DNA from: Frankia alni ACN14a
Lineage (GTDB): Bacteria > Actinomycetota > Actinomycetes > Frankiales > Frankiaceae
DNA length: 64,000 nt
Assembly: GCF_000058485.1 (NCBI RefSeq)
Contig: NC_008278.1
Coordinates: 186,001-250,000 of the forward strand
Direction: 5' to 3'
Shown: positions 23,775 to 34,200 of the stretch, piece after piece
Layout: every line of letters begins with the position of its first letter
How positions within the stretch are numbered: position 1 is the stretch's first letter
The notes under the pieces: model-generated
What the model was told of the DNA's origin: nothing
The model's input: only the letters and a program-made list of their open reading frames with translations
Databases searched by the model: none
Translations under genes and position numbers: made by a program

Positions 23775-24059
23775 TCACGCTGCCGTCCCTTGCGGGTCGG
23801 CGCTCCCGGTCTGACCGGCCGTGGCCGTGCCGGGTTCCCGCTCCCGGGCAACCTGCCGATCAAGGTCGGGTTTCTGGTCCGCGGACGAGACACGGGCGTA
23901 CGCCACAGACTCTCCGGCGGCGGGGGTCCGGTCGACATCCCCGACGATGATCAGCTCGCCGATCGTGCGGGCCGGGACGGGCAGCTTCCCGGCGTTGAAC
24001 CAGCGGTGGGCCGTCACCTAGGCAATGACCTGCGACCCGGCCCACTCCTTGAGCTTCAC
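23775..24059 (-). pseudogene. IS607-family serine recombinase (TnpA) remnant
   Basis: Read from GTG 24059, the start is VKLKEWAGSQVIA, then an in-frame TAG, then TAHRWFNAGKLPVPA (the MerR-like DNA-binding domain) and AYARVSSADQKPDLDRQVAR, the catalytic serine segment of IS607-type recombinases. The catalytic domain then stops: the frame runs into unrelated sequence and a stop at 23775. With an internal stop and most of the catalytic domain missing, it cannot move. No TnpB gene follows. Confidence 0.75.
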
Positions 24060-24756
24060 AGGAACATCCTAGAACGCGCCCAGCGGGGTAGTACCGCTTC
24101 TTTCAGCATCCGAGGTGGACGTAGCCGGCCCAGCGCGGGATGCGCGAGCCGGGCGTCCGACAACGCGGCCAGGTAGCGACCTGCCTGGGCCGCGTGTGAC
24201 GGCCGGGGCACCCGCGGTCTGGTCCCGGCCGCGGTGTCGGCGTCAGGGAGATCGTCGCGATCAGCACCCCCGACGTTGACCGACCGCGACGATCCGGGCC
24301 CTCACGCCATCGGCGGGAAGCATTGTCACTCAACCGCCGGCGGCCGGTCGGCGGCCGGGTGGGATCAGGGCGGAAGTTGGGTTTCCCGGATGTCTCCAGA
24401 GATCTCCGGAGACTATGGCGGTGGCACTGGCCGGGGCGACGTTCACAGCGCCCGACGAACTGAGTTTCCCGTACCCGGATGTCGTGGCTCTCGGGGCACC
24501 GGAAGGGGGTCTCGTGCCCGGAAATAGGTGGCCGAGAAACGAGGACGGACGGGCACCACGGCGCAAGGCGGCGCGTTGACGTGCCCAGGAGCGGACGGGT
24601 CGGATTTCCGCAAACGCATTGGTGTACATTGCAGACGGCATCGGTCGTCGGAACGGGGAACGACGGGCGGTGGCGGCGCGTCGCGGTGGCCAGGACGGTC
24701 CGTGCGTGGAGGCAGCATGCCATTCCCCGTTCCGGCGTACGGGGAGGGTCACGCCG
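24060..24756. other. Non-coding region before the GTPase-system operon
   Basis: About 700 bases with no gene I can support. It must contain the promoter for the long operon that starts at 24757. Two weak candidates are TTGACG at 24576-24581 and the AT-richer GTGTACATT around 24622-24630; neither forms a well-spaced pair, so I do not call a promoter. GGGGAGGG at 24741-24748 is the ribosome site of the first gene. Confidence 0.5.
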
Positions 24757-25404
24757 ATGAGCACACCGACGCCACCCGGCGTCCCGTCCTTCTCCTTCCT
24801 GGGCGCCCGGCCGCGGGCTGGCGTGCGCGGGGACGTCTACGAGCTGAGCTGGGTCGCGACCGGCGCCAGTCGGGTCGAGATCGACGGGTACGGCATCCAC
24901 CCGCCGGAGGGCTCGACGCTCGTCGCCTTCGACGGCACCGTCTCCCGCCGGCTGGCCGCGCGCGGTCCGGGAGGCGTGAGCAACCGGTTCAGCCCGCCGG
25001 TCTGGACTCTCGAGCCGCCCGATCCACGGCTGCCGCGGCGGCCGAATGCCGGTCGCGCGCTGGGCCGCGCCCGGCCTGGCAGCGCTGTGACCACGGTGCC
25101 GCAGGTACCGCGGGCATCCGAGCTGCTGGCCGACGCCGCCCCGCCGTCGCCGGCCGGCGCGGGGCGTGGGCCGGGGCCGGCCGACGGCGGTGATCCGCCC
25201 CGGCTGGCCTGGCAGGCCGCGAACCTTCGTCCGTCCCGGTGGTTCTGGGCGAGCCGTCGCCGCGCCGACGGTGGCGGGCGCGGCTGGGGCCCACCGATGT
25301 GGACGCTCCTGCCGCGCCGCCGGCCCGGCCGCGCAACACCCACCGACGCTCGCCGGGACACTGGCAAAAATCGGGCAAACAGGACAGGACGCCAAGCATC
25401 ATGA
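24757..25404 (+). CDS. Hypothetical protein with N-terminal beta-rich domain
   Basis: 215 residues from ATG 24757, preceded by GGGGAGGG. Residues about 10-90 show alternating hydrophobic strands (DVYELSWVATGASRVEIDGY and VSRRLAARG) like a small beta-sandwich of the kind used to read out voltage-free polar ligands or proteins; no family is recognised. The rest is rich in Pro, Arg and Gly and probably disordered. The stop overlaps the start of the DUF4407 gene (ATGA), making it the first gene of the long operon. Confidence 0.65.
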   Translation: MSTPTPPGVPSFSFLGARPRAGVRGDVYELSWVATGASRVEIDGYGIHPPEGSTLVAFDGTVSRRLAARGPGGVSNRFSPPVWTLEPPDPRLPRRPNAGRALGRARPGSAVTTVPQVPRASELLADAAPPSPAGAGRGPGPADGGDPPRLAWQAANLRPSRWFWASRRRADGGGRGWGPPMWTLLPRRRPGRATPTDARRDTGKNRANRTGRQAS

Positions 25405-27494
25405 CGTTCAGGGAGCGGCTCGCTTCTCCGTTCCGGCTATTCGGTGAGCTCGCGCTGTGGTTGTCCTCAGCCGACATGGAAATCCTGGAGCGGTTCCGGG
25501 CGGACCGGGCAAAGTTTGTCGGCCTCGGCAGCGCCGTAATCATTACTTCCGGGATGGCGGGGTTCTCCGCGGCGTTTGCCGTGCACATGGCCCTGAAGCT
25601 GCCCGTCGTGGCCTGTGTGATCGTCGGCCTGCTGTGGGGTGCCGCGATCATGGCATTCGACCGGTGGCTGGTCGCCACCGCGAGCCGCGGCAACCTGTGG
25701 CTCCTGCTGCCGCGCTTCCTGCTGGCGCTGCTCATCGGCGCCGTCGTGTCGACCCCGTTCGTCCTGCGCGTCTTCCAGCCGGAAATCCTGGACCAGGTCG
25801 CGTTGATGCAGCACACGCGGCAGAGCGACATCACGACGCAGGCGCAGTCCGATTCCACCGGCACCCGGATATCGGCGCTGCAGCTCGACGAGGCGAAGCA
25901 GAACGCGATCATCGCGGCGGGCGGGCCGCCGCTGACCGTCGAGGACGATCCACAGGTCAAGGGCCTCGAAGCCAAGATCGCCCCGCTGCAGGCCAAGTGG
26001 GACCAGGCCAACGAGGCGGTGATCTGCGAGGAGGCCGGCAACAGCAACTGCGGCGTGGCCAGCACGGGCGTCCACGGCGACGGCTTCATCACCGCCCAGC
26101 GCAAGGCCGCGCGGGACCAGATCGGGGCTCAGCTCGATCCGCTGAAGGCCAGCCTCCAGGCCGCACGTGCGGCGGCGACCGTGAACATCGCCCAGCAGAA
26201 GGCGAAGGCCGTCGTGGACGCCCAGCAGAAGGTCAAGGCCGACCGCGCCGAGCTGGCGCGACTCACCCCGATCCAGGACGCGGACACGAAGCGGCGAGAG
26301 GAGGCGAACAACGGCAACACCGGCCTGCTGATCCGGATGGAGGCCCTGAGCGCGCTGACCAAGCACAACCCGACGATGCGCACGACGCACTGGACGCTGT
26401 GGGCGTTCTTCACCGCGATCGAGTGCTTCCCGCTCCTGTTCAAGCTGTTCATGTCGCTGGGCCGACCGACCCGCTACGAGGAGGCGCTGGCCCTGCAGGA
26501 GCGGGCCGACCTGGACGTCTCCCGGCAGCGCACCCGCCGCCAGCGCGCGACGGACCTGCTCAACGACGCCGACCCGCTGGCCGAGGCCCAGGCCGAGCGC
26601 GAGGAGAAGGACACCCAGCTGGCGAGGCTGACCCGACAGACGATCCGGGCCCAGGCGTCGCTCGCCGAGGAGGCGCTCGCGCTGTGGACCGAGCAGGAAC
26701 GGGAGCGGATGCTGGCCAACCCCGGCGAGTACCTGCGCTCCGGCCCGACGGTGTCGCCGCCGCCGCGGTTCGCCTCCCGGGACCAGGCCGCGCCCGACAA
26801 CACCGGGACCGGCGTCGCCCGCCCGTGGCCACCGGCCCCCCGCGAGCAGCCGCGCGGTGCTCGGCCCCGCCCGGCGGCGGGCAGCCGTCCCGCCCGCGGC
26901 CCGGCCCCCTTCGTTGCGCCCACCGGGCCCGTCCCGTCCACCGTCCCTACGACCGTGCCCCCGACGCCGATGGCCGGCACGGAGTCCGTGAACAGCACTG
27001 TGCGTCGCAACGACGCTGTGTCCGGCAACGGCGCTGTGTCCGGCAACGGCGCTGTGCCAGGCAACGGCGCGGAGCCGGCGACCGGGACGGCACCGGCCGA
27101 CGAACCGCCTGGCTACGGCGATGCGGCTGCCGGGCGCGAGATCGACGGTTTCACGGTCGGCCGCATCGACCGTGCCCGGCAGCCGGAAACCGACGCCGAC
27201 GCCGACGCCGACGCTCCGACGGTCGTCCCGGACGGCTCTGTAGGTACCGACAGCTCTGTCGGTTCGGCCGGCTCGGTCGCTCCGGGCGGTTATGCCCCGC
27301 CGGCCGCCTACGGCGTCCCGGCGACGTATGTCGCTCCGGCCGCCTACGACGCGCCAGACAGCGGCGTCCCGCTGGACGGTTATGGCGATGAGGTCACGAT
27401 TGAGCGTGACCTGTCCGAGGAGGAAACCTACTTCCCTGGCCGGAGCCAGCCGCCTCGGCCGGGACGCGGCGAGGACGGCGGCGAGCCGCGGTGA
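25401..27494 (+). CDS. DUF4407 membrane protein with long coiled coil and disordered tail
   Basis: 697 residues from ATG 25401. Three or four membrane segments: two near residues 45-62 and 67-90, one near 100-120, and one near 335-350 after a long soluble helical region. That layout, and the segment MAFDRWLVA between the second and third, match the DUF4407 family. Residues about 130-320 are a charged coiled coil. The C-terminal third (from about 440) is Pro/Ala/Gly-rich with VSGNGA repeats. DUF4407 proteins recur in actinobacterial GTPase/AAA operons and may be the membrane component or effector; the function is unproven. Confidence 0.78.
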   Translation: MTFRERLASPFRLFGELALWLSSADMEILERFRADRAKFVGLGSAVIITSGMAGFSAAFAVHMALKLPVVACVIVGLLWGAAIMAFDRWLVATASRGNLWLLLPRFLLALLIGAVVSTPFVLRVFQPEILDQVALMQHTRQSDITTQAQSDSTGTRISALQLDEAKQNAIIAAGGPPLTVEDDPQVKGLEAKIAPLQAKWDQANEAVICEEAGNSNCGVASTGVHGDGFITAQRKAARDQIGAQLDPLKASLQAARAAATVNIAQQKAKAVVDAQQKVKADRAELARLTPIQDADTKRREEANNGNTGLLIRMEALSALTKHNPTMRTTHWTLWAFFTAIECFPLLFKLFMSLGRPTRYEEALALQERADLDVSRQRTRRQRATDLLNDADPLAEAQAEREEKDTQLARLTRQTIRAQASLAEEALALWTEQERERMLANPGEYLRSGPTVSPPPRFASRDQAAPDNTGTGVARPWPPAPREQPRGARPRPAAGSRPARGPAPFVAPTGPVPSTVPTTVPPTPMAGTESVNSTVRRNDAVSGNGAVSGNGAVPGNGAEPATGTAPADEPPGYGDAAAGREIDGFTVGRIDRARQPETDADADADAPTVVPDGSVGTDSSVGSAGSVAPGGYAPPAAYGVPATYVAPAAYDAPDSGVPLDGYGDEVTIERDLSEEETYFPGRSQPPRPGRGEDGGEPR
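27015..27068. repeat. 18-base tandem repeat inside the DUF4407 gene
   Basis: GCTGTGTCCGGCAACGGC occurs twice exactly (27015-27032, 27033-27050) and a third time with two changes (27051-27068). It encodes the AVSGNG repeats of the disordered tail. Confidence 0.8.
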
Positions 27495-28198
27495 CAGGCG
27501 TCAGCCGGCCCGGCAGCCTTCCGCTCAACGTCGCCGCGACGGCGACGGGCACGCGGGCGCTGGGCCCCGGTGTCCGGTCGGCGGTGTGGGTGCAGGGCTG
27601 CCCGTTCGACTGCGCGGGCTGCGTCGCCCCGGACTGGATCCCGGACCGGCCGGCCCGGGCGGTGACGCCGGAGGTCCTGGCCGAAGAGCTGTGCGCGGAC
27701 CCCGCCGTCGAGGGACTGACCTTCTCCGGCGGGGAGCCGATGGCGCAGGCGGCGGGCCTGGCCGAGCTGATCCGCCTGGCGCGGCTGCGCCGCCCGGAGC
27801 TGTCGCTGGTCTGCTTCACGGGCTACCGGCTGCAGCGCCTGCGTGCGGCTGCGCCGTCGCCCGGCGTCACCGACCTGCTCGCCGCGGTCGACGTGCTCAT
27901 CGACGGGCGGTACGTCGCGGCCCTCAACGACGACCGCGGCCTGCGCGGCAGCTCCAACCAGCGGATCCACCATCTCACCGACCGGCTGCGCGGCGAGGCC
28001 GACTACTTCGACGGCCCGCGCCGCGCCGAGATCCGGCTCGGCACCCGGGATGTCCTGGTCGTCGGCGTGCCGCCGCGCGGCCTGCTCGATGCCGTGGACA
28101 CAGCCCTCAACGGCCCGCCCCGGTCGGGCGCGGGTTCGGCAGTCGCGGCGCCGGGCGGCCGGCCTGCCGAATCGGTGGAGACGGGAGACCAGAGATGA
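27491..28198 (+). CDS. Small radical SAM protein, activase-like (4Fe-4S single cluster)
   Basis: 235 residues from GTG 27491, overlapping the DUF4407 stop. The cluster motif is GCPFDCAGC (CxxxCxxC, about residues 37-44), and FSGGEP (about 79-84) is the SAM-binding loop. Size and motif spacing are those of NrdG/PflA-type activases, which use SAM to generate a radical on a partner glycyl-radical enzyme; no such partner is in the window. Placement inside a tight operon of GTPase, AAA+ and coiled-coil genes suggests it modifies one of those proteins or a peptide. The C-terminal 60 residues are variable and extend past the usual activase fold. Confidence 0.82.
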   Translation: MTGVSRPGSLPLNVAATATGTRALGPGVRSAVWVQGCPFDCAGCVAPDWIPDRPARAVTPEVLAEELCADPAVEGLTFSGGEPMAQAAGLAELIRLARLRRPELSLVCFTGYRLQRLRAAAPSPGVTDLLAAVDVLIDGRYVAALNDDRGLRGSSNQRIHHLTDRLRGEADYFDGPRRAEIRLGTRDVLVVGVPPRGLLDAVDTALNGPPRSGAGSAVAAPGGRPAESVETGDQR

Positions 28199-29790
28199 GC
28201 TGCGTCCAGATCAGCTTCGTGTCGCTCGCCGGCAGCGGGACCCGGGCCGCCAAAGCGGCCCGAGCAGCTCGGGCGGCCCGGGAGGCCGCAGCGGCGCGGG
28301 AGGCGGCGGTGGCCGCGCGGGCGGTGGCTCGGGCGGTGGCCGAGCGCACGCGGGAGGCCCAGCGCCAGGCCGAGGCCATGACCGAAGCGATCCGTGTAGC
28401 CGCCCAGCGTGACCTGGCCGACGCCCTGGGCCCCGTGGAGGCCCGTGCCGCCGCGGCCGAGGCGGCGACCACGCGGTTGTCCGCGGCGGCTGCCCACATC
28501 GAGCGCCAGACCAACGCCCGGCTCGCCGAGCAGGCCCGCCAGATCGCCGGTCTGCGCGTCGAGACCGCCGAGCGGTTCGACGCCGCCCAGCGAGAGTTCC
28601 GGGCGGCGTTGCGGGCCGAACGCGACGGGCGCGAACAGGCGATGGAGTCGCTGCGCGCCGAGATCCGCTCGGCGCGGGCCGGGCGCGGCCTGGCGCTGGA
28701 GGACGCCGGACGCTGGCTCGACGACGCCGGTGTCCTCGTCGAGCTGATCGGCGCCACGCTGCCGCACGAGCGATTCACCCCCGGCCGGCTCGCCGCGCTC
28801 GGGCGGAACCTCGGCCGGGCTCGCGAGAACGTCGAAGCCGGCTTCGCCGAGGCCGCGCTGGCCGCGGCGCAGGGCGTCTACCAGCAACTGTCCGACCTGC
28901 GCGTCGAGGTGGAGTACCTCGACCGGCAGTGGCGCACGCTGCGGGCCGGGGCGCTCGACGCGCTGGGGATCGTCGTGGACCTTCTCGAGCGCGGGGCGGT
29001 CCAGCCGGTGCTGGACGAGGACGGCGACCCGCTGCCCGGCGTGACCCTCGACGTCGACCGCTGGTCCCGCGGCGAGCTGACCGCCCTGCGCGCCGAGGTC
29101 ACCACCCTGCTCGCCGACGTCCGCGCCGACGAGCCAGGGCCGGCCGGGCTGGCTGGGCTGGCCGGGCCGGGCTCGTCGGCTGGGCCGGCCGGGGGCGCGC
29201 GGCGGCTGGACCCGGCCGACCTGCGCGAGGTGGTCGAGACCCGCGCGCCGGCCTACGAGGCGCGCCTGGCCGCGGTCATCGAGGCGGCCGGGACAGCCCA
29301 GCTCGGCTCCCAGCTGCGGGTGTCGATCGCCGACGCCGTCGTCGGGACTCTCGTCGGCGACGGCTTCGTCCTCGCCGACCACACCTACGCCGGCCAGGAC
29401 GACCGCAACGGCTTCTACGCCCGCGTCGAGCACCCCGACGGCGGGATCGTCGTCGTCGACGTGTCGCCGGCCGAGGACGATCCGGGCGCATGCGAACTGC
29501 GGGTCCTCAGTTACGACGACGTCGGGGCCGAGGACATCCGGGCCGACCGGGCCCGCGCGCTCGCCGGCGTGCTGCGCGCGCAGGGGCTCGAGGTCACCGA
29601 CCCGGCGCCCGGGCCGATGCCGGCCGAGGTCGCGCTGCGCGATCTCGACCGCGTCCGGCGCGGACCGATCCCGCGGGAGGCCCCCGCGGCCGGCGGCGGC
29701 CACGGCCATCACCACCAGCAGCACCATCTCCACCACCACCACCACCACCAGCACCAGCACCAGCACCACCACCAGCACCACCAGCACTGA
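28195..29790 (+). CDS. Coiled-coil protein with C-terminal globular domain and histidine-rich tail
   Basis: 531 residues from ATG 28195, overlapping the radical SAM gene stop. Residues about 15-170 form a long Ala/Arg/Glu coiled coil; about 180-320 are helical; about 345-480 form a domain (LREVVETRAPAYEARLAAVI, then DHTYAGQDDRNGFYARV and DVGAEDIRADRA) shared with the next gene. The last 31 or so residues (bases about 29698-29787) are almost only His and Gln. This tail is absent from the neighbouring paralogue. Poly-His could bind Ni, Zn or Fe; it might also be a codon-slippage tract of CAC/CAG. Confidence 0.75.
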   Translation: MSCVQISFVSLAGSGTRAAKAARAARAAREAAAAREAAVAARAVARAVAERTREAQRQAEAMTEAIRVAAQRDLADALGPVEARAAAAEAATTRLSAAAAHIERQTNARLAEQARQIAGLRVETAERFDAAQREFRAALRAERDGREQAMESLRAEIRSARAGRGLALEDAGRWLDDAGVLVELIGATLPHERFTPGRLAALGRNLGRARENVEAGFAEAALAAAQGVYQQLSDLRVEVEYLDRQWRTLRAGALDALGIVVDLLERGAVQPVLDEDGDPLPGVTLDVDRWSRGELTALRAEVTTLLADVRADEPGPAGLAGLAGPGSSAGPAGGARRLDPADLREVVETRAPAYEARLAAVIEAAGTAQLGSQLRVSIADAVVGTLVGDGFVLADHTYAGQDDRNGFYARVEHPDGGIVVVDVSPAEDDPGACELRVLSYDDVGAEDIRADRARALAGVLRAQGLEVTDPAPGPMPAEVALRDLDRVRRGPIPREAPAAGGGHGHHHQQHHLHHHHHHQHQHQHHHQHHQH

Positions 29791-29848
29791 TGACCATCCA
29801 CAGGTGCCAGCGCGGGCCGGTCCCGCCGCTGACAAGCGGAGGTGCCCG

Positions 29849-31264
29849 ATGAGCGGCGTGAAGCGGACCTATGTGTCGGTCGACCAGACGGCGTGGGCCG
29901 AGGCCCAGCGGGCGGCGGCGCGGCTGCGCGACGTGCGCCGCGACCTGCCCCGGATGGTCGAGGGCGTCCGCGAGCAGGCCCGCCGGGACGCACAGGCGGC
30001 GATCCGGCCGGTCGAGGAACGAGCCCGCGCGGCCGAGCGCCAGATCGCGAAGCTGTCGGCCCGGGCCCGCCGGTTCGAGCGCGAGACCCAGGTCCGGCTG
30101 GATCGGCAGCGTCAGGACCTTGCCGGCCTGCGGACGGACACCGAGAACGCGTTCGCCGCCCAGGAGCGGCAGTTCCGGGCGGCGATCCAGGCCGAGCGCG
30201 CCGCCCGCCAGAAGGCGGTCGACGAGCTGCGCGCGGATGTCGATGCCCTGCGTGACGAGCGGAGCCGGGCGCGGGACGCGGCCCGGGAGTGGATCGCCGA
30301 CGCCGAGGGGCTGGCCACCCTGATCCGCGACACGCTGGCGTCCGAGCGCTTCCGGCCGGGACGGCTCGCCGGGCTGGAGCGTGATGTCGCGACGGCCCGC
30401 CAGAACGTCACGGACGGGTTCGGCGAGGCCGCGCTCACCGCCGCCCAGCGGGCCTACGACGGCCTGTCCGACCTGCGGTACGAGCTGGAGGTGACCGACC
30501 GCGAGTGGCACGCCGCCCGCGACGCGGCCAACGAGGCATTGCTGCTGGTCGGCCGGATCGCGCAGGAGCAGGGCGTCCAGCCGGCCCTCGACGAGGACGG
30601 CCGGCCGATGGCGGACGTCACGCTGGACGTCGACCACTGGTCGAACGGTGAGCTGGCGGCCCTGCGCGCCGAGGTCGAGACGCTGCTCGCCGAGGTGCGC
30701 GACGACAGCCCCGGGGCCGGGCCCCGGGCCGGGCGCGAGGTGACGACCCGCGAGGTGACGACGGACGAGCTGCGCGAGATCGTCGAGGAACGCGCGCCGG
30801 AGCTGGAGGCCCGCCTGGCCGACATCGTCGAGCGGGCCGCGCTGAACCAGCTCGCCTCCCAGCTGCGGGTCAACGTGGCCGACGTCGTCGTCCAGACCCT
30901 CGTCGACAGCGGCTTCGCCCTGGCCGACCACACCTACGCGGGCGAGGACGACCGCAACGCCTTCTTCGCCCGCGTCACGCACCCCGACGGAGGTGTCGTC
31001 GTCGTCGACGTCTCGGCCGCCGAGACGGCCCCGGCCTGTGACCTGAAGATCCTCAGCTACGACGAGGTCGGCGCCGAGAACATCCGGCTCGCCCGCGCCG
31101 AGGAGCTTGCCGCCGCGCTGCGGGCGCAGGGCCTGGACGCGGCGGCACCGCGCGCGGACGCGGCGCCGCCCGACGAGTCGCTGCACCACGACCTGAACCC
31201 CGTCCGGTATGCGCCGCCGGCGCGGCCCGTACCGCTCGCGACGCCCGTGGCCCGGCCCCGGTAG
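29849..31264 (+). CDS. Coiled-coil protein, paralogue of the preceding gene
   Basis: 471 residues from ATG 29849, with GGAGG eight bases upstream. It has the same order of parts as the preceding protein: a coiled coil to about residue 160, a helical middle, then the shared domain (LREIVEERAPELEARLADIV, DHTYAGEDDRNAFFARV, DEVGAENIRLARAEE). The identity is clear but well below that of a recent copy, so the duplication is old. The tail is Pro/Ala-rich and lacks the poly-His of its neighbour. I do not recognise the shared domain. Confidence 0.78.
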   Translation: MSGVKRTYVSVDQTAWAEAQRAAARLRDVRRDLPRMVEGVREQARRDAQAAIRPVEERARAAERQIAKLSARARRFERETQVRLDRQRQDLAGLRTDTENAFAAQERQFRAAIQAERAARQKAVDELRADVDALRDERSRARDAAREWIADAEGLATLIRDTLASERFRPGRLAGLERDVATARQNVTDGFGEAALTAAQRAYDGLSDLRYELEVTDREWHAARDAANEALLLVGRIAQEQGVQPALDEDGRPMADVTLDVDHWSNGELAALRAEVETLLAEVRDDSPGAGPRAGREVTTREVTTDELREIVEERAPELEARLADIVERAALNQLASQLRVNVADVVVQTLVDSGFALADHTYAGEDDRNAFFARVTHPDGGVVVVDVSAAETAPACDLKILSYDEVGAENIRLARAEELAAALRAQGLDAAAPRADAAPPDESLHHDLNPVRYAPPARPVPLATPVARPR

Positions 31265-31270
31265 CGCTCG

Positions 31271-34200
31271 ATGACCGTTCCGACCGACCCGGCGGGCGGC
31301 GGCGGGTCCCCCCGCTCGGCCGAGCGTTTGAGCAGCGCGTTCCGCTACACCGGCGACCCGCTGTTCGTGCTCCACGGCCCCGGCGTGCTCGACGCCCTGG
31401 TCTGCCGCGACTACCTGGAGCGCGACTTCGAGGCGGCCCTGTGGGAGGAGCTGTCCGCCGCGGGCTTCGAGCGCATCGTGTTCTGGACCCCGTGGGAGAA
31501 GGGTCTCTACTTCCGCGACGCCGACTCCTCGGCCGGGCGCCCGCGGGGGACCGGGAGCCCGCTGGGGACCGGGAGCCCGCGGGGAATCGGAGCGAGCGAG
31601 ACGGCGAACGCGGCGGGGCCGGTCCCGCCCCCCGCCGCCCCGGGCGGTCCCGCCGGCGGGACCATGCGCTTCTTCAACGGCCCGATGGGTGCCGTCAACC
31701 GGCTTGGCGCGGGCCGCCTGGGGCCGGGCAGGCCGAGCGGGCCGGGCGGGCCGGGTGCGGGCGCCGCGGTCGGTACCGGCCGCCCGCCGGCGGCGAGCAC
31801 GGTGGGCAGCATGACGGACGGGGCCGCGGTCCGGCTGCTGGCGACCTGGCTCAGCCCGCGCGGCCCGCGCAACCCGCTGCGCACCGCGGCCGTGTTCCTG
31901 TCCACCCCCGAGCTGCTCACCCACCTGAGGCCGGAGGCGGTGCGGCCGTTGGCCGGGCTCTTCGGCGAGCTGACCGGCGGGCCGCGCACCGACCATCTGT
32001 GCGTGCTGATCTCCGGGGAGTCGGACCGGTCCCGCATCATCGCGGAGGTCCGCCGCACCGGCCTGTTCACGACGCTCGCCGACTGGCTGGAGGGCACCGC
32101 GGCGGACGGCTGCTACGGCTACGTCGGGCACGCGCCGCCGGCCGAGATCGAGCGCGCGATTCACCGGACCCGCCTCGTCGACGGGCTGGACATCGGTGAC
32201 TGGGCCGGGCTGCCACGGCTGGCGGCCGCGATGTCGGCCGAGTCGAACGCGACCCGCAAGTGGCTGAGCACCATGCAGTTGTGGGCGCGTGAGCGACGTC
32301 CCCTGGACGGCCCGGAGCTCGCGAAGGCCGGCCATCTCACCGGCGGCTCACCGGACGGGCGCTCCGCCTGGGAGCGGCTCGACGCGATGACCGGCCTCGG
32401 GACGGTGAAGGAGCACGTCCGCCGGCTGGCGGGCGCGACGCGGCTGCTGGCGGCGCGGCCGGCCGGGTCGGGCCGGCGGGCGCAGGCGGGTTCGCACCAT
32501 CTGGTGTTCACGGGTGGGCCGGGCACGGGCAAGACGACGGTGGCCCGGCTGATCGGCGAGATCTACCGGGATCTCGGCATCCTGGCCCGCGGCCACGTCC
32601 GCGCGCCCGAGGTCTCCCAGCTCGTCGCCGGCTACGAGGGTCAGACCGCGATCGCGGTGAACCGGGAGGCCGACGAGGCGCTGGACGGTGTGCTGTTCAT
32701 CGACGAGGCGTATCGCCTGACCGAGCGTCGGGACAGTCCGTTCGGGCAGGAGGCGGTCAACGCCCTGCTGAGCCGGATGGAGAACGACCGTGAACGGCTG
32801 GTCGTCATCGTCGCCGGCTACCAGGGTGAGATGAAGCGGTTCCTGGACGCGAACCCCGGACTGCGCGGGCGCTTCCCCGAAGCGAACATCATCCACTTTC
32901 CCGACTACGAGCCCGACGAACTCACCGACATCCTGCTGCGGAACCTGGCGGACATCGGCCTGACCTGGGAGCCGGACACCGAGGAGGCGTTGCGTACCGT
33001 CGTCGCCGGGATCCACCGGCTGCGTGACGAGCGTTTCAGTAACGCTCGGGAGATGCGTTCCCTCGCCGACGACCTCCAGGCCAACTGGTCCAGCCGCGTC
33101 CAGCGGGCGGCCGGCGCCGTCGACCTGGGCAAGCGTCCCGCCGGGGACGACGGCCGGGCCGCCGCGTGGGCCGCCGAGCAGGAGACCGCCGCGCCGGGCG
33201 ATCTCGCTGCGCTCTGGGAGCGTCCGCTCCTGCGCGCCGACATCCCGGGGCGTTACGCGATGCACCTGCCCGGCCAGGCCCCGCCGATCGACGAGGTCCT
33301 GGCCGGGCTGGCCGAGCTCATCGGGCTTGGGCAGGTCAAGGCGCACATCCGCGAGCTGGCCGGCACGATGCAACTGCTGGCGGCGCGGCCGGCCGGGTCG
33401 GGCCGGCGGGCGCCGGCGGGGTCGCACCATCTGGTGTTCACGGGTGGGCCGGGCACGGGCAAGACGACGGTGGCCCGGCTGATCGGCGAGATCTACCGCG
33501 CGATCGGCGTTCTGCGCCGGGGTCACGTCCGCGCGCCCGAGGTCTCCCAGCTCGTCGCCGGCTACGAGGGTCAGACCGCGATCGCGGTGAACCGGGAGGC
33601 CGACGAGGCGCTGGACGGTGTGCTGTTCATCGACGAGGCGTACCGGCTCACCGAGCGTCGGGACAGTCCGTTCGGGCAGGAGGCGGTCAACGCCCTGCTG
33701 AGCCGGATGGAGAACGACCGTGAACGGCTGGTCGTCATCGTCGCCGGCTACCAGGAACACATGAGGCGGTTTCTGGACGCGAACCCGGGGCTGCGCGGGC
33801 GCTTCCCCGAAGCGAACATCATCCACTTTCCCGACTACGAGCCCGACGAGCTCACCACCATTCTCCTGCGCCAGCTCACCGCCGGCGGCCTGACCTGGGA
33901 GCCGGAGACCGAACAGGCGCTGCGCGCCGTTGTCGCCGGCATGTACCGCCGCCGCGGCGAGGACTTCAGCAACGCCCGGGCCATGCGGTCCCTGGCCGAC
34001 GAGCTGCGCGCCCGGTGGTCCGGCCGTGTCCTGGCCGACGGCGGCCCGGGCGGCGACCCGGCGCGGCTGGCCGCGCTGTGGGAGCGCCCGCTGCTGCCGG
34101 CGGACATCCCCGAGCGCCTCCAACGGGACCTGCCCGGGCGGGTCCCGCCGATCGAACAGGTACTGGCCGCGCTGGACGCGCTGGTCGGCATGGGGCCGGT

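Noticed and set aside
24576-24630. Promoter for the GTPase operon
   Set aside because: The TTGACG and TACATT-like elements do not have proper spacing to any partner hexamer, so I did not call it.
28195-29790. Poly-His tail as a cloning tag
   Set aside because: The tract is long, mixed with Gln and encoded within a natural gene in genomic context, so it is not a vector-derived tag.
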